Source: Theocolax elegans (taxonomy: Eukaryota > Arthropoda > Insecta > Hymenoptera > Cerocephalidae). Taken from it: DNA of 64,000 bases. The DNA lies in NCBI GenBank assembly GCA_026168455.1, contig CM047431.1, forward strand, positions 11,009,703 to 11,073,702, written 5' to 3'. Made by a program: the position numbers and the translations under genes. A model generated the notes under the pieces. That model was not told where the DNA came from and did no database searches. It worked only from the letters and a program-made list of their open reading frames with translations. Below, one piece after another: positions 32,644 to 43,844 of the stretch (the stretch's first letter is position 1; every line of letters starts with the position of its first letter).

Positions 32644-33990
32644 TGAATATGATCACAACCCGCTATTAACGGGATGTCGGACCCAAATAACAGGAACCTG
32701 CACATTTTAAATCAAAATTTATATCTAAAATATTACATTAAAAATCTGAAAAAATTCATACGAATAGCTAATAACATAAGGAAGGGCTTGACGTTTGTTG
32801 GGGAGAAGAAGGGATCACGTGGTTTGCTTGTTAACGGTTGCGAGCGCCATGGGCCTATCAGCGAGTGTTGCGACATCGTCGGGACCGCCCTCTGGCCGAA
32901 GAGGGGACCGATGCGAGGTAGGGATCGACCGAATTTGGCGCGTTGAGAGCAGTTGTTCACGGCGGGCGGTTGGAGATACTGCGAAGTGACTGAAACGAAG
33001 TTAAGGAATTTTCGAGAGAAGAGCAGAAGGGCTGTTCCCGACTCTAAGGGATTGGGCTGTTCCCTTTCCCCTTCCTCTCGGCAGCGATGAGTAAGTACAT
33101 AAAATCATTTCGGCCGATATGATTGGCTTGCGTCGCGTATTGGTACTTATTATCGCGTGTTTAATTAGAATAATTAAAATTACCGACGTCGATCAATGCG
33201 TGAGATAAATTGTATTCGTATAATTAAAAATTACTGATCCCCTGTGTTAATTTATTGTTTCACATCATTGTAACGGTTCGATTTAAATATTGTAAATTAG
33301 AATAAGGAAAAATAAAATTATTGTTTTGGAAGCGATAATTCTGCACTTATTTATACCTGCTCCCGACATGTCAATTTTCCCGTGACGAAACAACGTTCTC
33401 TTTTTTTTTTAAAACTTTTCTTCGGTAATAATTAAGTAAACAATTTTTGGTCGGTAATAATTAGTCAAAAAAAGCATAAAACTTTAAACCCAAAAATTTT
33501 GATCAAATTATGGATTTAAAACTCTGGAATAATTTGGGTATAATGTTCAAAACATACCTAAGGGCTTGACGTTCGGCGTTTTTTAAAATTTTCATTCATT
33601 TGTTTATAAAAAACGTACAAAATGATCATTTTCTGGGCCTGACATCCCCTTACTTAAGAAGTTACAATGCTGATAATTGCAAATATATTTAATATTGAAG
33701 TTTTGTGAAGTTTTGACCGTTGTAATAAAGAGCAACTAAAAGATTGCCTTATACGCTAAATTTACCAAATTAATATTACTAACACAACTTAATGCTTGTT
33801 AAACTATAACTGTAACAATTGTTTGCATCGATGTTGGATCCAGTCGAATCAATTTAATAATTCTTAAAATTTTGCATTATGTGCATAGTAAACTAAGCTT
33901 GCATGTTTGCTGTGATGCATGTTCAACAATTTTAATAAAAGATCTATCGGTAAATATATTTTAATAATTCGCAAAATGCATAATTAGCAA
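32644..33990. repeat. Third, diverged and truncated copy of the 1.68-kb repeat
   Basis: It matches the start of the unit (with substitutions such as CTATTAACGGG for CTCTTAACGGG), is interrupted by a solo LTR at 32,796-33,392, then continues (TTCTTCGGTAATAATTAAG, TTCGGCGTTTTTTAAAA) to about 33,990. It lacks the part with AAGGTCA motifs. It is more diverged than the two others, so it is the older copy. Confidence 0.85.
32796..33392 (+). mobile_element. Solo LTR, 597 bp, with 5-bp target duplication
   Basis: It starts TGTTGGGGAGAAG and ends GTGACGAAACA, between ACGTT (32,791-32,795) and ACGTT (33,393-33,397). TG..CA ends, a 5-bp duplication and the absence of internal genes are the signature of LTR-LTR recombination. 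An AATAAA at about 33,309 near the right end suggests plus orientation. It shares no obvious sequence with the Gypsy LTRs here; BEL/Pao or another Gypsy family are both possible. Confidence 0.85.
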
Positions 33991-34534
33991 TATAAGCTAT
34001 TGGGCTTTTAAACATTTATTTAAATTCGAAAATGCATATTTAACATCATAATCAATAAAATTATATTTATAAGGCAAGAAATGAAGTAACAGAGCCAAGG
34101 TTTTATAGAAATAATGTTTACAGCACGTTTACAAACACAATAAATTTTCACGACGGATATACGTTCTATATACATTTCTAAAATATAGTGATCGAAGAAA
34201 CTTTTACAAATATTGTTCAAAAAGTACAACATTGATTAAATCACTTATGTTTCTTTAAGATTGTTAAAATAGCATTATCTTCTCATTTAAGAATGAGATA
34301 TTTTCGTTGAAATACATAGACACTAAAGTCAAGCGCCAACTGTTTATCCAATTAGAATTCAACACGACTAAAATGACTATTATATTCTCTGTTAATTGAA
34401 TACGTAAATCAACAGTAAAATATAGAATAATATGATTAATAATATATTACCAAATCTTACCAATATATTTCTAATATATTCTAATACTTTGCCGACATAA
34501 TGCCAATAGATTGTCTAGATATTGCCAATTTGTT

Positions 34535-34778
34535 ATCAATACAATTTTAAAATGATTACTAAGTTTTAACATTGTTGCATCAAATTTATAATTGCAAAAT
34601 CGACGGTTCTAAGGATTTTCGGGATCTAGGAATCTATTGATGGTAATAGAAATCAAATTATATTGGAAATAAGAGAAATAAAAAAATTATTTCTGCGAAA
34701 AATTAAGCTAGCGCCGCGTTTTTTGCTTTAATATGTTATTATGAGCATAATAATGCGCTAGGATCATTACTTACTTAT
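34535..34778 (+). repeat. Left arm of a long-range inverted repeat
   Basis: Blocks GATTGCTAA-like, TAGATTCC/GGAATCTA, GCTAGCGCCGCGTTTTTTGC and GCGCTAGGATCATTACTTAC return in reverse complement at 57,328-57,573. The arms are about 245 bp, similar apart from scattered changes, and 22.5 kb apart, enclosing the satellite and the foldback-like composite. Confidence 0.7.
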
Positions 34779-35825
34779 GATTTGTACATCATTTAATTAT
34801 AAATTAACTTTATAGCACTGCGTGTCGTGATTCCGCAATTACCACGCGCTTTTCTGTGGCGTAAGTCGCATTATCTGGCATAATATACAAATGAAAATTC
34901 AACCAAAGACGCATACTTCATATTGGTGGTGAAGCATTGTCATAACCTTTTCGAACACAAAAATAATTTAATGCTATTCTATTATAAACATTCATCGCTA
35001 TATTAAAGAGCTAAAAAATTTAAATAAAATATTGTATAACAATATATACCAATGCTATATGTTAAATATCGTATGATTTAATTAACGACTTTATTTTAAA
35101 CATATATACATACCGTAATGTACATTTTTTAGCGCGTTTAAGGTGATAGTTCTAAAATTGTTGATATATAGATTATTATTATAATTCTTTTTATTAAATA
35201 GAAATGCGTAATTTCGATACAATTGTAATTTTTAAATGTACGACTTAATTACTCACATTTATGATACATAAGGAAAAGTTTTCTTACGCTTTCGATTAAT
35301 ATAATTAAATTGGAAATCTTAGTTTGATTTATAATTTAAGAATATTTAACAATGTTTTTGATATGTAAATAATTGAAGTGTTGATCGCAATATATATTTT
35401 TTTCACTAACCTATACGTAAATATAATGCTTATTACATTCCAAATTCAAACCATGCATAACAAACAGGTTTTCATTAAAATTACTGATTTAACGAAATTC
35501 GATGATTAATTGAAGCCGATTAATATTAAACGCGGTTCCGTTTATGAGTTCATACTAAGTTGAAGTGTTAAAAATAATTAGTCATAGAAAGAAGGCTAAT
35601 CAAATACAATTGTTTGTTTGGCCGATTGAGAATAATTTTACGGGGGGGGGGGCTCCGCCTCCCCCCGTTTTTGCGCGCCACCTGCGCACGTTTAGAATCG
35701 TAACTCGTTTTATTCCCTAAATTCATATCAGCGTATTATCTATTATAAACATTGTCAAGATTTAATACAAAAAAAAACGATAGTACAATTAATTATTACA
35801 TTAGTGGCGAATTCACGACACACGT

Positions 35826-35934
35826 GCTACAAAATAGTATACGATATACGTGTGTTAAGTGGCCGAGCACGGCGTGAATATCGACCACTTCACGCCGTAC
35901 TGGAATCATCCACTTACCACACTAGTATCGTAAT
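35826..35934. repeat. Long imperfect hairpin (~105 bp)
   Basis: TACGATATACGTGTG.TAAGTGG..CACGGCGTGAA pairs with TTCACGCCGT..CCACTTA.CACACTAGTATCGTA around a short loop. It may be a tiny inverted-repeat transposon or, less likely, a small-RNA precursor. An 84-codon frame crossing it is not supported as a gene. Confidence 0.5.
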
Positions 35935-36559
35935 GTACTATTATGTGATTTTCGAGGTCGATATGGTAGGGACGATAAAAATTGGCTTTGGCACCCCGTT
36001 AAGTAAACAAACTTTTTCCGGTTGGTGCGCCCGGCCCCTGCACTACACTGAACGTTGAATTGTCATTTTTAACGTTGTTAACGTCTTTAAAGAGTTTGAA
36101 TTCTTTTAAATAGTATTAGTATATTATGTACCAAGTGCGTAAAAGGGGCTTTTTTAGATCGAGTGTGGATCTGCAGCATGAACCACGTGAGTTTTTGAAG
36201 CTAAAGACGAGTACTACAGCCGCAAGAGGGGACGTAATACCCAATTTGTTACCTACCGAGCCATATAACATAATTATATTTAAATAACTAATACATAAAA
36301 GGAAATCATGACATCATCGCCCTCCCTACTGGAACAATCTATTTTTCTGCAAAATTTCAAACAGATATTTTAATTTGTATTAAAATAGCATTGAAAGGAA
36401 ATTTTCACGTAGTGGATATAGGTTACAAAATTTCATTCCAATTATTCTCGTTAATTACTGTCCGTACAGAGTATACTCTTGGTAGATTGTAGAAGGTATC
36501 AATACGGAGGGCAATGATGTCTAAATTATCCAATTATTTAAGTATTTTATGATTAATTA

Positions 36560-39500
36560 TCGGTATCCAGCAGGAGCCCGTAGCACAAGAAGAAGCAAAG
36601 TTCAGATCGCCAAACAATCTTAAATATACTATATCGAATTTCTAGGCTTCTAAAATGTTCTTCGTGACAACCTCAGACTAAAAGGCTAAAATGAATCTAT
36701 CAGAATTGAGCAGGAGCCAGTAGCACACGCAGGAACAAAGTTCAAAAGGACAAACCCTAATCTAATAATCTAATTCGATTTTATAGGCTTCGGAAGAATC
36801 CTCGGTAAAAACCCAACGACGAAAAGCCATAATAAATCGACCCGTATCGAGCAGGTACCAGTGGCAAATGCAGGAACAAAGTTCAGAAAAGCGAAACCTA
36901 TTCTAATTTTCTAATTCGTTATATACGCTTCCGAAGAGTCCCCCGTGAAAACCCAAGGATCAAAAGCGAAAACAAAACTATTGGTCTCAAGAAGGAGCCC
37001 GTAGCATATGCAAGAAACAACGTTCATAAAGACAAAACCACTTCTAATTTTCTAATTCGATTATATAGGCTTTCGAAGTGTCCTCCGTAAAAACCCAACG
37101 ATGGAAAACAAAAATAAATCGATCGGTATCGAGCAGGAGCCCGTAACACATGCAGGAACAAAGTTAATAACAACAAATGCCACTTCTACTTTTCTAATTC
37201 GGTTTTATAGGCTTTTGAAGTATCCTCCGTGAAAACCCATCGATGAAAAGCGAAAATAAATCGATCGGTATCGAGTAGGAGCACGTAGCATATGCAGGAA
37301 CAACGTTCAGAACGTCAAAACCTATTCTAATTTTCTAATTCGATTTTATAGGCATCTAAAGTGTCCTTTATAAAAACCCACGGCCAAAAAGACAAAACAA
37401 ATCTATCAGTACCGAACAGGTACGCGTGGCACATGCAGGAACAAAGTTCAGAAGGTCAAAACCTATTCTAATTTTCTAATTCGATTTTGTAGGCTCTTGA
37501 AGTGTCCTTCGTGAAAACCCAAGAATGAAAAACCAAAATAAATTTACTGGTTTCAAAAAGGGACCCGTAGCACATTCAAGAACAAAGTTCAAAACGACAA
37601 AACCATTTATAATTTTCTAATTCGATTTTATAGGCTTCTGAAGTATCCTTTGTGAAAACCCACAGCTATAAGAGAAAACAAATCTATCAGTACCGAGCAG
37701 GTAACCGTGGCACATGCAGGAACAAATTTCAGAAGGACGAAACCTATTCTAATTTTCTAATTCGATATTATAGGCTTCTGAGGGTCCTCCGTGAAAGCCC
37801 AAGGATTATGAGCGTAAATAAAGCGATCGGTATTCAGTATGTATCCGTGGCAAATGCAGGATCGAAGTTCTGGAAGACAAACTAATTCTAATTTTCTAAT
37901 TCGATTTTGTAGGCTTCTGAAATGTCCTTCGCGAAATCCCAAGGATAATGAGCAAAAATAAGTCGACTGGTATCGAGCAGGTACCCGTGGCACATGCAGG
38001 AACAAAGTTCAGAAGGACGAAATCTATTATAATTTCCTAACTCGATTTTATAGGCTTTTGAAGGGTCCTCCGTGAAAACCCAAGGATAAAAGGACAAAAT
38101 GAATCTATCGGTACCGAGCAGGTATCCGTGGCACATGCAGAATCGAATTTCAGAAAGACAAAACCACCTCTAATTTTCTAATTCGGTTTTATAGGCTTCT
38201 GATGTGTCCTCCGTGAAAACCCAACGATGAAAAGCGAAAAGAAATCGATCGATAACGAGCAGGTACCAGTAGCACATGCAGGATCTACGTTCACAAGAAC
38301 AAAACCTATACTAATTTTCTAATTCCATTTTATAGGCTTCTGAAAGGTCTTCCGTGAAAACCCAAGGATAATGAGCGTAAATAAATTGATCGGTATTGAG
38401 CACGAGCCCGCAGCACATGCAGGAACAAATTTCAGGACGACAAAACCTATTCTAATTTTCTAATTCCATTTTATAGGCTTCTGAAAGGTCCTCCGTGAAA
38501 ACCCAAGGATAATGAGAGTAAATAAATTGATCGGTATTGAGCACGAGCCCGCAGAACATGCAGGAACAAATTTCAGGACGACAAAACCTATTCTAATTTT
38601 CTAATTCCATTTTATAGGCTTTTGAAAGGTCCTCCGTGAAAACCCAAGGATAATGAGGGTAAATAAATTGATCGGTATTGAGCACGAGACCGCAGCACAT
38701 GCAGGAACAAATTTCAGGACGACAAAACCTATTATAATTTTCTAATTTGATTTTATGGGCTTCTGAAGTGTTTTCCGTCAAAACCCAAGGATAATGAGCG
38801 GAAATAAACCGTTCAGTATTCAGTAGGTATCCGTGGCACATGCAGGATGGAAGTTTAGAAGGACAAAACATATTCTAATTTTCTAATTCGGCTTTATAGG
38901 CTTCTGAAGTGTCCTTTGTGAAAACCCAAGGATAAAAAGCCAAAATAAATTGATGGGTGTCGAGCAAGTGCCCCTAGCATATGCAGGAACAACGTTCAGA
39001 ACGACAAAACCTATTCTAATTTTCTAATTCGATTACATAGGCTTCAAATGTGTGCTTTGTGAAAACCCACGGCTAAAAAGACAAACCGAAACTATCGGTA
39101 CCGAGCAAGTACTCCTGACACATGCAGGAACAAAGTTCAGACGGACAAAACCTATTCTAATTATCTAAATCGACTTTGTAGGCTTCTGAAGTGTCCTCCG
39201 TGAAAACCGAACGATGGAAAGCCAAAATAAATTGATGGGTGTCGAGAAAGTGCCCGTAGCATATGCAGGAACAATGTACAGAACGTCAAAAAATATTCTA
39301 CTTTTCAAATTCGGCTTAATAGGCTTCTGAAGTGTCCTTTGTGAAAACCCACGGCTAAGAAGAGAAAACAAATCCATCAATACCAAGCAGGTACCCGTGG
39401 CACATGCAGGAACAAAGTTCAGAAGGACAAAACCTATTCTAATTTTCTAATTCGATTTTATAGGCTTCTGAAGTATCCTTTGTGAAAACCCACGGCTAAG

Positions 39501-42500
39501 AAGAGAAAACAAATCCATCAATACCAAGCAGGTACCCGTGGCACATGCAGGAACAAAGTTCAGAAGGACAAAACCTATTCTAATTTTCTAATTCGGCTTT
39601 ATAGGCTTCTGAAGTGTCCTTTGTGAAAACCCAAGGATCAAAAGCGAAAACAAAACTATTGGTCTCAAGAAGGAGCCCGCAGCACATGCAGGAACAAATT
39701 TCAGGACGACAAAACCTATTATAATTTTCTAATTTGATTTTATGGGCTTCTGAAGTGTTTTCCGTCAAAACCCAAGGATAATGAGCGGAAATAAACCGTT
39801 CAGTATTCAGTAGGTATCCGTGGCACATGCAGGATGGAATTCTAATTTTCTAATTCGTCTTTATAGGCTGTCTGAGGTGTCCTTTGTGAAAAACCCAAGG
39901 ATAAAAAGCCGAAAATAAATTGATGGGTGTCGAGGCAAGTGCCCCTAGCATATGCAGGAACAACGTTCAGAAACGACAAACCTATTCTAATTTCTAATTC
40001 GATTACATAGCTTCAAATGTGTGGCTTTGTGAAAACCCACGGCTAAAAAGACAAACCGAAACTATCGGTACAGAGCAAGTACTCCTGACACATGCTGGAA
40101 CAAAGTTCAGACGGACAAAACCTATTCTAATGATCGAAATCCCGACTTGTAGGCTTCTGAAGTGTCCCTCCGTGAGAAACCGAACGATGGAAGGCCAAAA
40201 TAAATTGATGGGTGTCGAGAAGTGCCCGTAGCATATGCAGGAAACAATGTACAGAACGTCAAAAATTATTCCTACTTTTCAAATTCGGCTTAATAGGCTT
40301 CTGAAGGTTGTCCTTTGTGAAAACCCACGGCTAAGAAGAGAAAACAAATCCATCAATACCAAGCAGGTACCCGTGGCACATGCAGGAACAAAGTTCAGAA
40401 GGACAAAACCTATTCTAATTTTCTAATTCGATTTTATATAATTCTGAAGTATCCTTCGTGAAAACCTACGACTAAAAAGAGAAAATAAATCTATCGGTAC
40501 CGAGCAGGTACCCGTGGCACATGCAGGATCGAGGTTCAGAAGGACAAAAACTATTCTTTTCTTATTTTCTAATTCGGCTTTATAGGCTTTTGAAGTGTCT
40601 TTTGTGAAAACCCACGGCTAAGAAGAGAAAACAAATCTATGAATACCAAGCCGGTACCCGTGGCACATGCAGGAACAAAGTTCAGAAGGACAAAACCTAT
40701 TGTAATTTTGTAATTCGATTTTATTGGCTTCTGAAGTGTTCTCCGTCAAAACCCAAGGATAATGAGCGGAAATAAACCGATCAGTATTGAGTAGGTATCC
40801 GTGGCACATTCAGGAACAAAGTTCAGAAGGACAAAACCCATTCTAATTTTTTAATTCGATTTTATAGGATTCTGAAGTGTCCTTTGTGAAAACCCACGGC
40901 TAAGAAGGGTACACAAACCTATGAATACCAAGCCGGTACCCGTGGCACATGCAGGAACAAAGTTCAGAAGGACAAAACCTATTCTAATTTTCTAATTCGA
41001 TTTTATAGGATTCTGAAGTGTCCTTTGTGAAAACCCACGGCTAAGAAGGGAACGCAAATCTATTAATACCAAGCCGGTACCCGTGGCACATGCAGGAACA
41101 AAGTTCAGAAGGACAAAACCTATTGTAATTTTGTAATTCGATTTTATTGGCTTCTGAAGTGTCCCATGTAAAAGCCCAACGCTAAAAAGCGGAAATAAAT
41201 GATCGATATCGAGTAGGTACCCATGGCCCATGCAGGAACAAAGTTCAGAAGGTCAAAACCTATTGTAATTTTGTAATTCAATTTTATTGGCTTCTGAAGT
41301 GTTCTCCGTCAAAACCCAAGGATAATGAGCGGAAATAAACCGATCAGTATTGAGTAGGTATCCGTGGCACATTCAGGAACAAAGTTCAGAAGGACAAAAC
41401 CTATTCTAATTTTCTAATTCTATTTTACAGGATTCTGAAGTGTCCTTTGTGAAAACCCACGGCTAAGAAGGGAACACAAATCTATGAATACCAAGCCGGT
41501 ACCCGTGGCACATGCAGGAACAAAATTCAGAAGGACAAAACCTATTCTAATTTTCTAATTCGATTTTATAGCATTCTGAAGTGTCTTTTGTGAAAACCCA
41601 CGGCTAAGAAGAGAAAACAAATCTATGAATACCAAGCCGGTACCCGTGGCACATGCAGGAACAAAGTTCAGAAGGACAAAACCTATTGTAATTTTGTAAT
41701 TCAATTTTATTGGCTTCTGAAGTGTTCTCCGTCAAAACCCAAGGATAATGAGCGGAAATAAACCGATCAGTATTGAGTAGGTATCCGTGGCACATTCAGG
41801 AACAAAGTTCAGAAGGACAAAACCCATTCTAATTTTTTAATTCGATTTTATAGGATTCTGAAGTGTCCTTTGTGAAAACCCACGGCTAAGAAGGGTACAC
41901 AAACCTATGAATACCAAGCCGGTACCCGTGGCACATGCAGGAACAAAGTTCAGAAGGACAAAACCTATTCTAATTTTCTAATTCGATTTTATAGGATTCT
42001 GAAGTGTCCTTTGTGAAAACCCACGGCTAAGAAGGGAACGCAAATCTATTAATACCAAGCCGGTACCCGTGGCACATGCAGGAACAAAGTTCAGAAGGAC
42101 AAAACCTATTGTAATTTTGTAATTCGATTTTATTGGCTTCTGAAGTGTCCCATGTAAAAGCCCAACGCTAAAAAGCGGAAATAAATGATCGATATCGAGT
42201 AGGTACCCATGGCCCATGCAGGAACAAAGTTCAGAAGGTCAAAACCTATTGTAATTTTGTAATTCAATTTTATTGGCTTCTGAAGTGTTCTCCGTCAAAA
42301 CCCAAGGATAATGAGCGGAAATAAACCGATCAGTATTGAGTAGGTATCCGTGGCACATTCAGGAACAAAGTTCAGAAGGACAAAACCTATTCTAATTTTC
42401 TAATTCTATTTTACAGGATTCTGAAGTGTCCTTTGTGAAAATCCACGGCTAAGAAGGGAACACAAATCTATGAATACCAAGCCGGTACCCGTGGCACATG

Positions 42501-43270
42501 CAGGAACAAAATTCAGAAGGACAAAACCTATTCTAATTTTCTAATTCGATTTTATAGCATTCTGAAGTGTCCTTTGTGAAAACCCACGGCTAGGAAGGGA
42601 ACGCAAATCGAAGAATACCAAGCCGGTACCCGTGGCACATGCAGGAACAAAGTTCAGAAGGACAAAACCTATTGTAATTTTGTAATTCGATTTTATTGGC
42701 TTCTGAAGTGTCCCATGTAAAAGCCCAACGCTAAAAAGCGGAAATAAATGATCGGTATCGAGTAGGTACCCATGGCACTTGCAGGAACAAAGTTCAGAAC
42801 AACAAAACCACTTCCAATTTTCAAATTTGATTTTATAGGCTTCCGAAGTGTCCTCCGTAAAAACCCAACGATGAAATGCGAAAATAAATCGATCCGTATC
42901 GAGCAGGTACCCGTGGCACATGCAGGAACAAATTTCAGAAGGACATACCTACTCTAATTTTCTAATTCGATTTTATAGGCTTCTGAAGGGTCCTCCTTAA
43001 AAACCCAACGCTGAAAAGCAAACAATTTTAAATTTTCTTAAATGATATGAAAGTGTTCTGAAGTGTCCTATGTAAAAAACCAAGTATAAAAAGCGAAAAC
43101 AAATCTATTAATTTCGAGAAGGAGCCCGTAGTACATGCAGGAACAATTTTCAGGACGACATAACCTATTCTAATTTTCCAATTCTATTTCATAGGCATCT
43201 GAAGTGTCCTCCGTGAAAACCCAAGGCTAACAAGAGATAACAAATCTATCGGTACCGAGCAGATGCCCGT
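36560..43270. repeat. ~140-bp satellite array with a 7-monomer higher-order period
   Basis: About 48 monomers share CCGTGGCACATGCAGGAACA, AAAGTTCAGAAGGACAAAAC, TTCTAATTTTCTAATTCGAT, TTATAGGCTTCTGAAGTGTC and GTGAAAACCCA. The unit is 140-141 bp. A block near 40,618-41,231 recurs at 41,604-42,217, an offset of 986 bp (7 monomers), and another pair (near 38,840 and 39,828) shows the same offset. Because 141 is a multiple of three, antisense open frames of 60-126 codons run through monomers; they are repeat artefacts. An inverted, diverged monomer lies at about 43,345-43,420. Confidence 0.9.
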
Positions 43271-43844
43271 GGTACTCGCATGGACAAAGATAAGAAATTT
43301 TTTATTTTACTTTTATTTAAATTTTAATTATTTTAATTTTGCTTTGGCTATGCGAACTTTTATCCTGCGAGTGCTACGGACTGCTTTTGTATACTGATCG
43401 ATTTATTTTCACCTTTTCGTATTAGTTTCTCATGGAGGGACAGTTAAAGCTCTACAAGATCGCTTAAGTAAAGTTTAATTTACATTGACTAATAGAAGCT
43501 TGTTGTTGTTGCTGCAACAGGCAATAGAAATGATTAAAGTGCAAGGCCAAGAAGAGAAAATAATATTTATTGACATTTAGACAGTACCATGCAGCATAGG
43601 TATATTAACCAACAACATCTATATTATATTAAGCTGCTTCCATCAAAAACCTTTCTCCCTTTCGGTGACGTCAATCTATTTGTATGACATAATTGTCGAA
43701 GTGACAATATTTTTTGATAAATCGATGTATCACATGTTTTTTGGCGCACTGTTGGGGGTTAATGTTTTTAGTTGCTTTTTTAAAAACATAAATTTGAAGG
43801 GGGAAGGGGTGGTGGTATGGGGTGTACCCTGACCACCTAGACAT

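Larger units (their letters stand above)
33991..36559. other. AT-rich interval with inverted-repeat features
   Basis: No supported gene. It holds one arm of a long-range inverted repeat (34,535-34,778, partner at 57,328-57,573), a G10/C6 hairpin (35,641-35,668), and a long hairpin (about 35,826-35,934). The rest is unique-looking AT-rich DNA. Confidence 0.55.

Noticed and set aside
35804..36058. 84-codon open frame
   Set aside because: It runs through a long hairpin, and both arms are complementary rather than coding-like.
38593..42921. Antisense open frames of 60-126 codons in the 140-bp satellite
   Set aside because: They exist because the 141-bp unit is a multiple of three. There are no start context, introns or domains, and stops occur freely between monomers.
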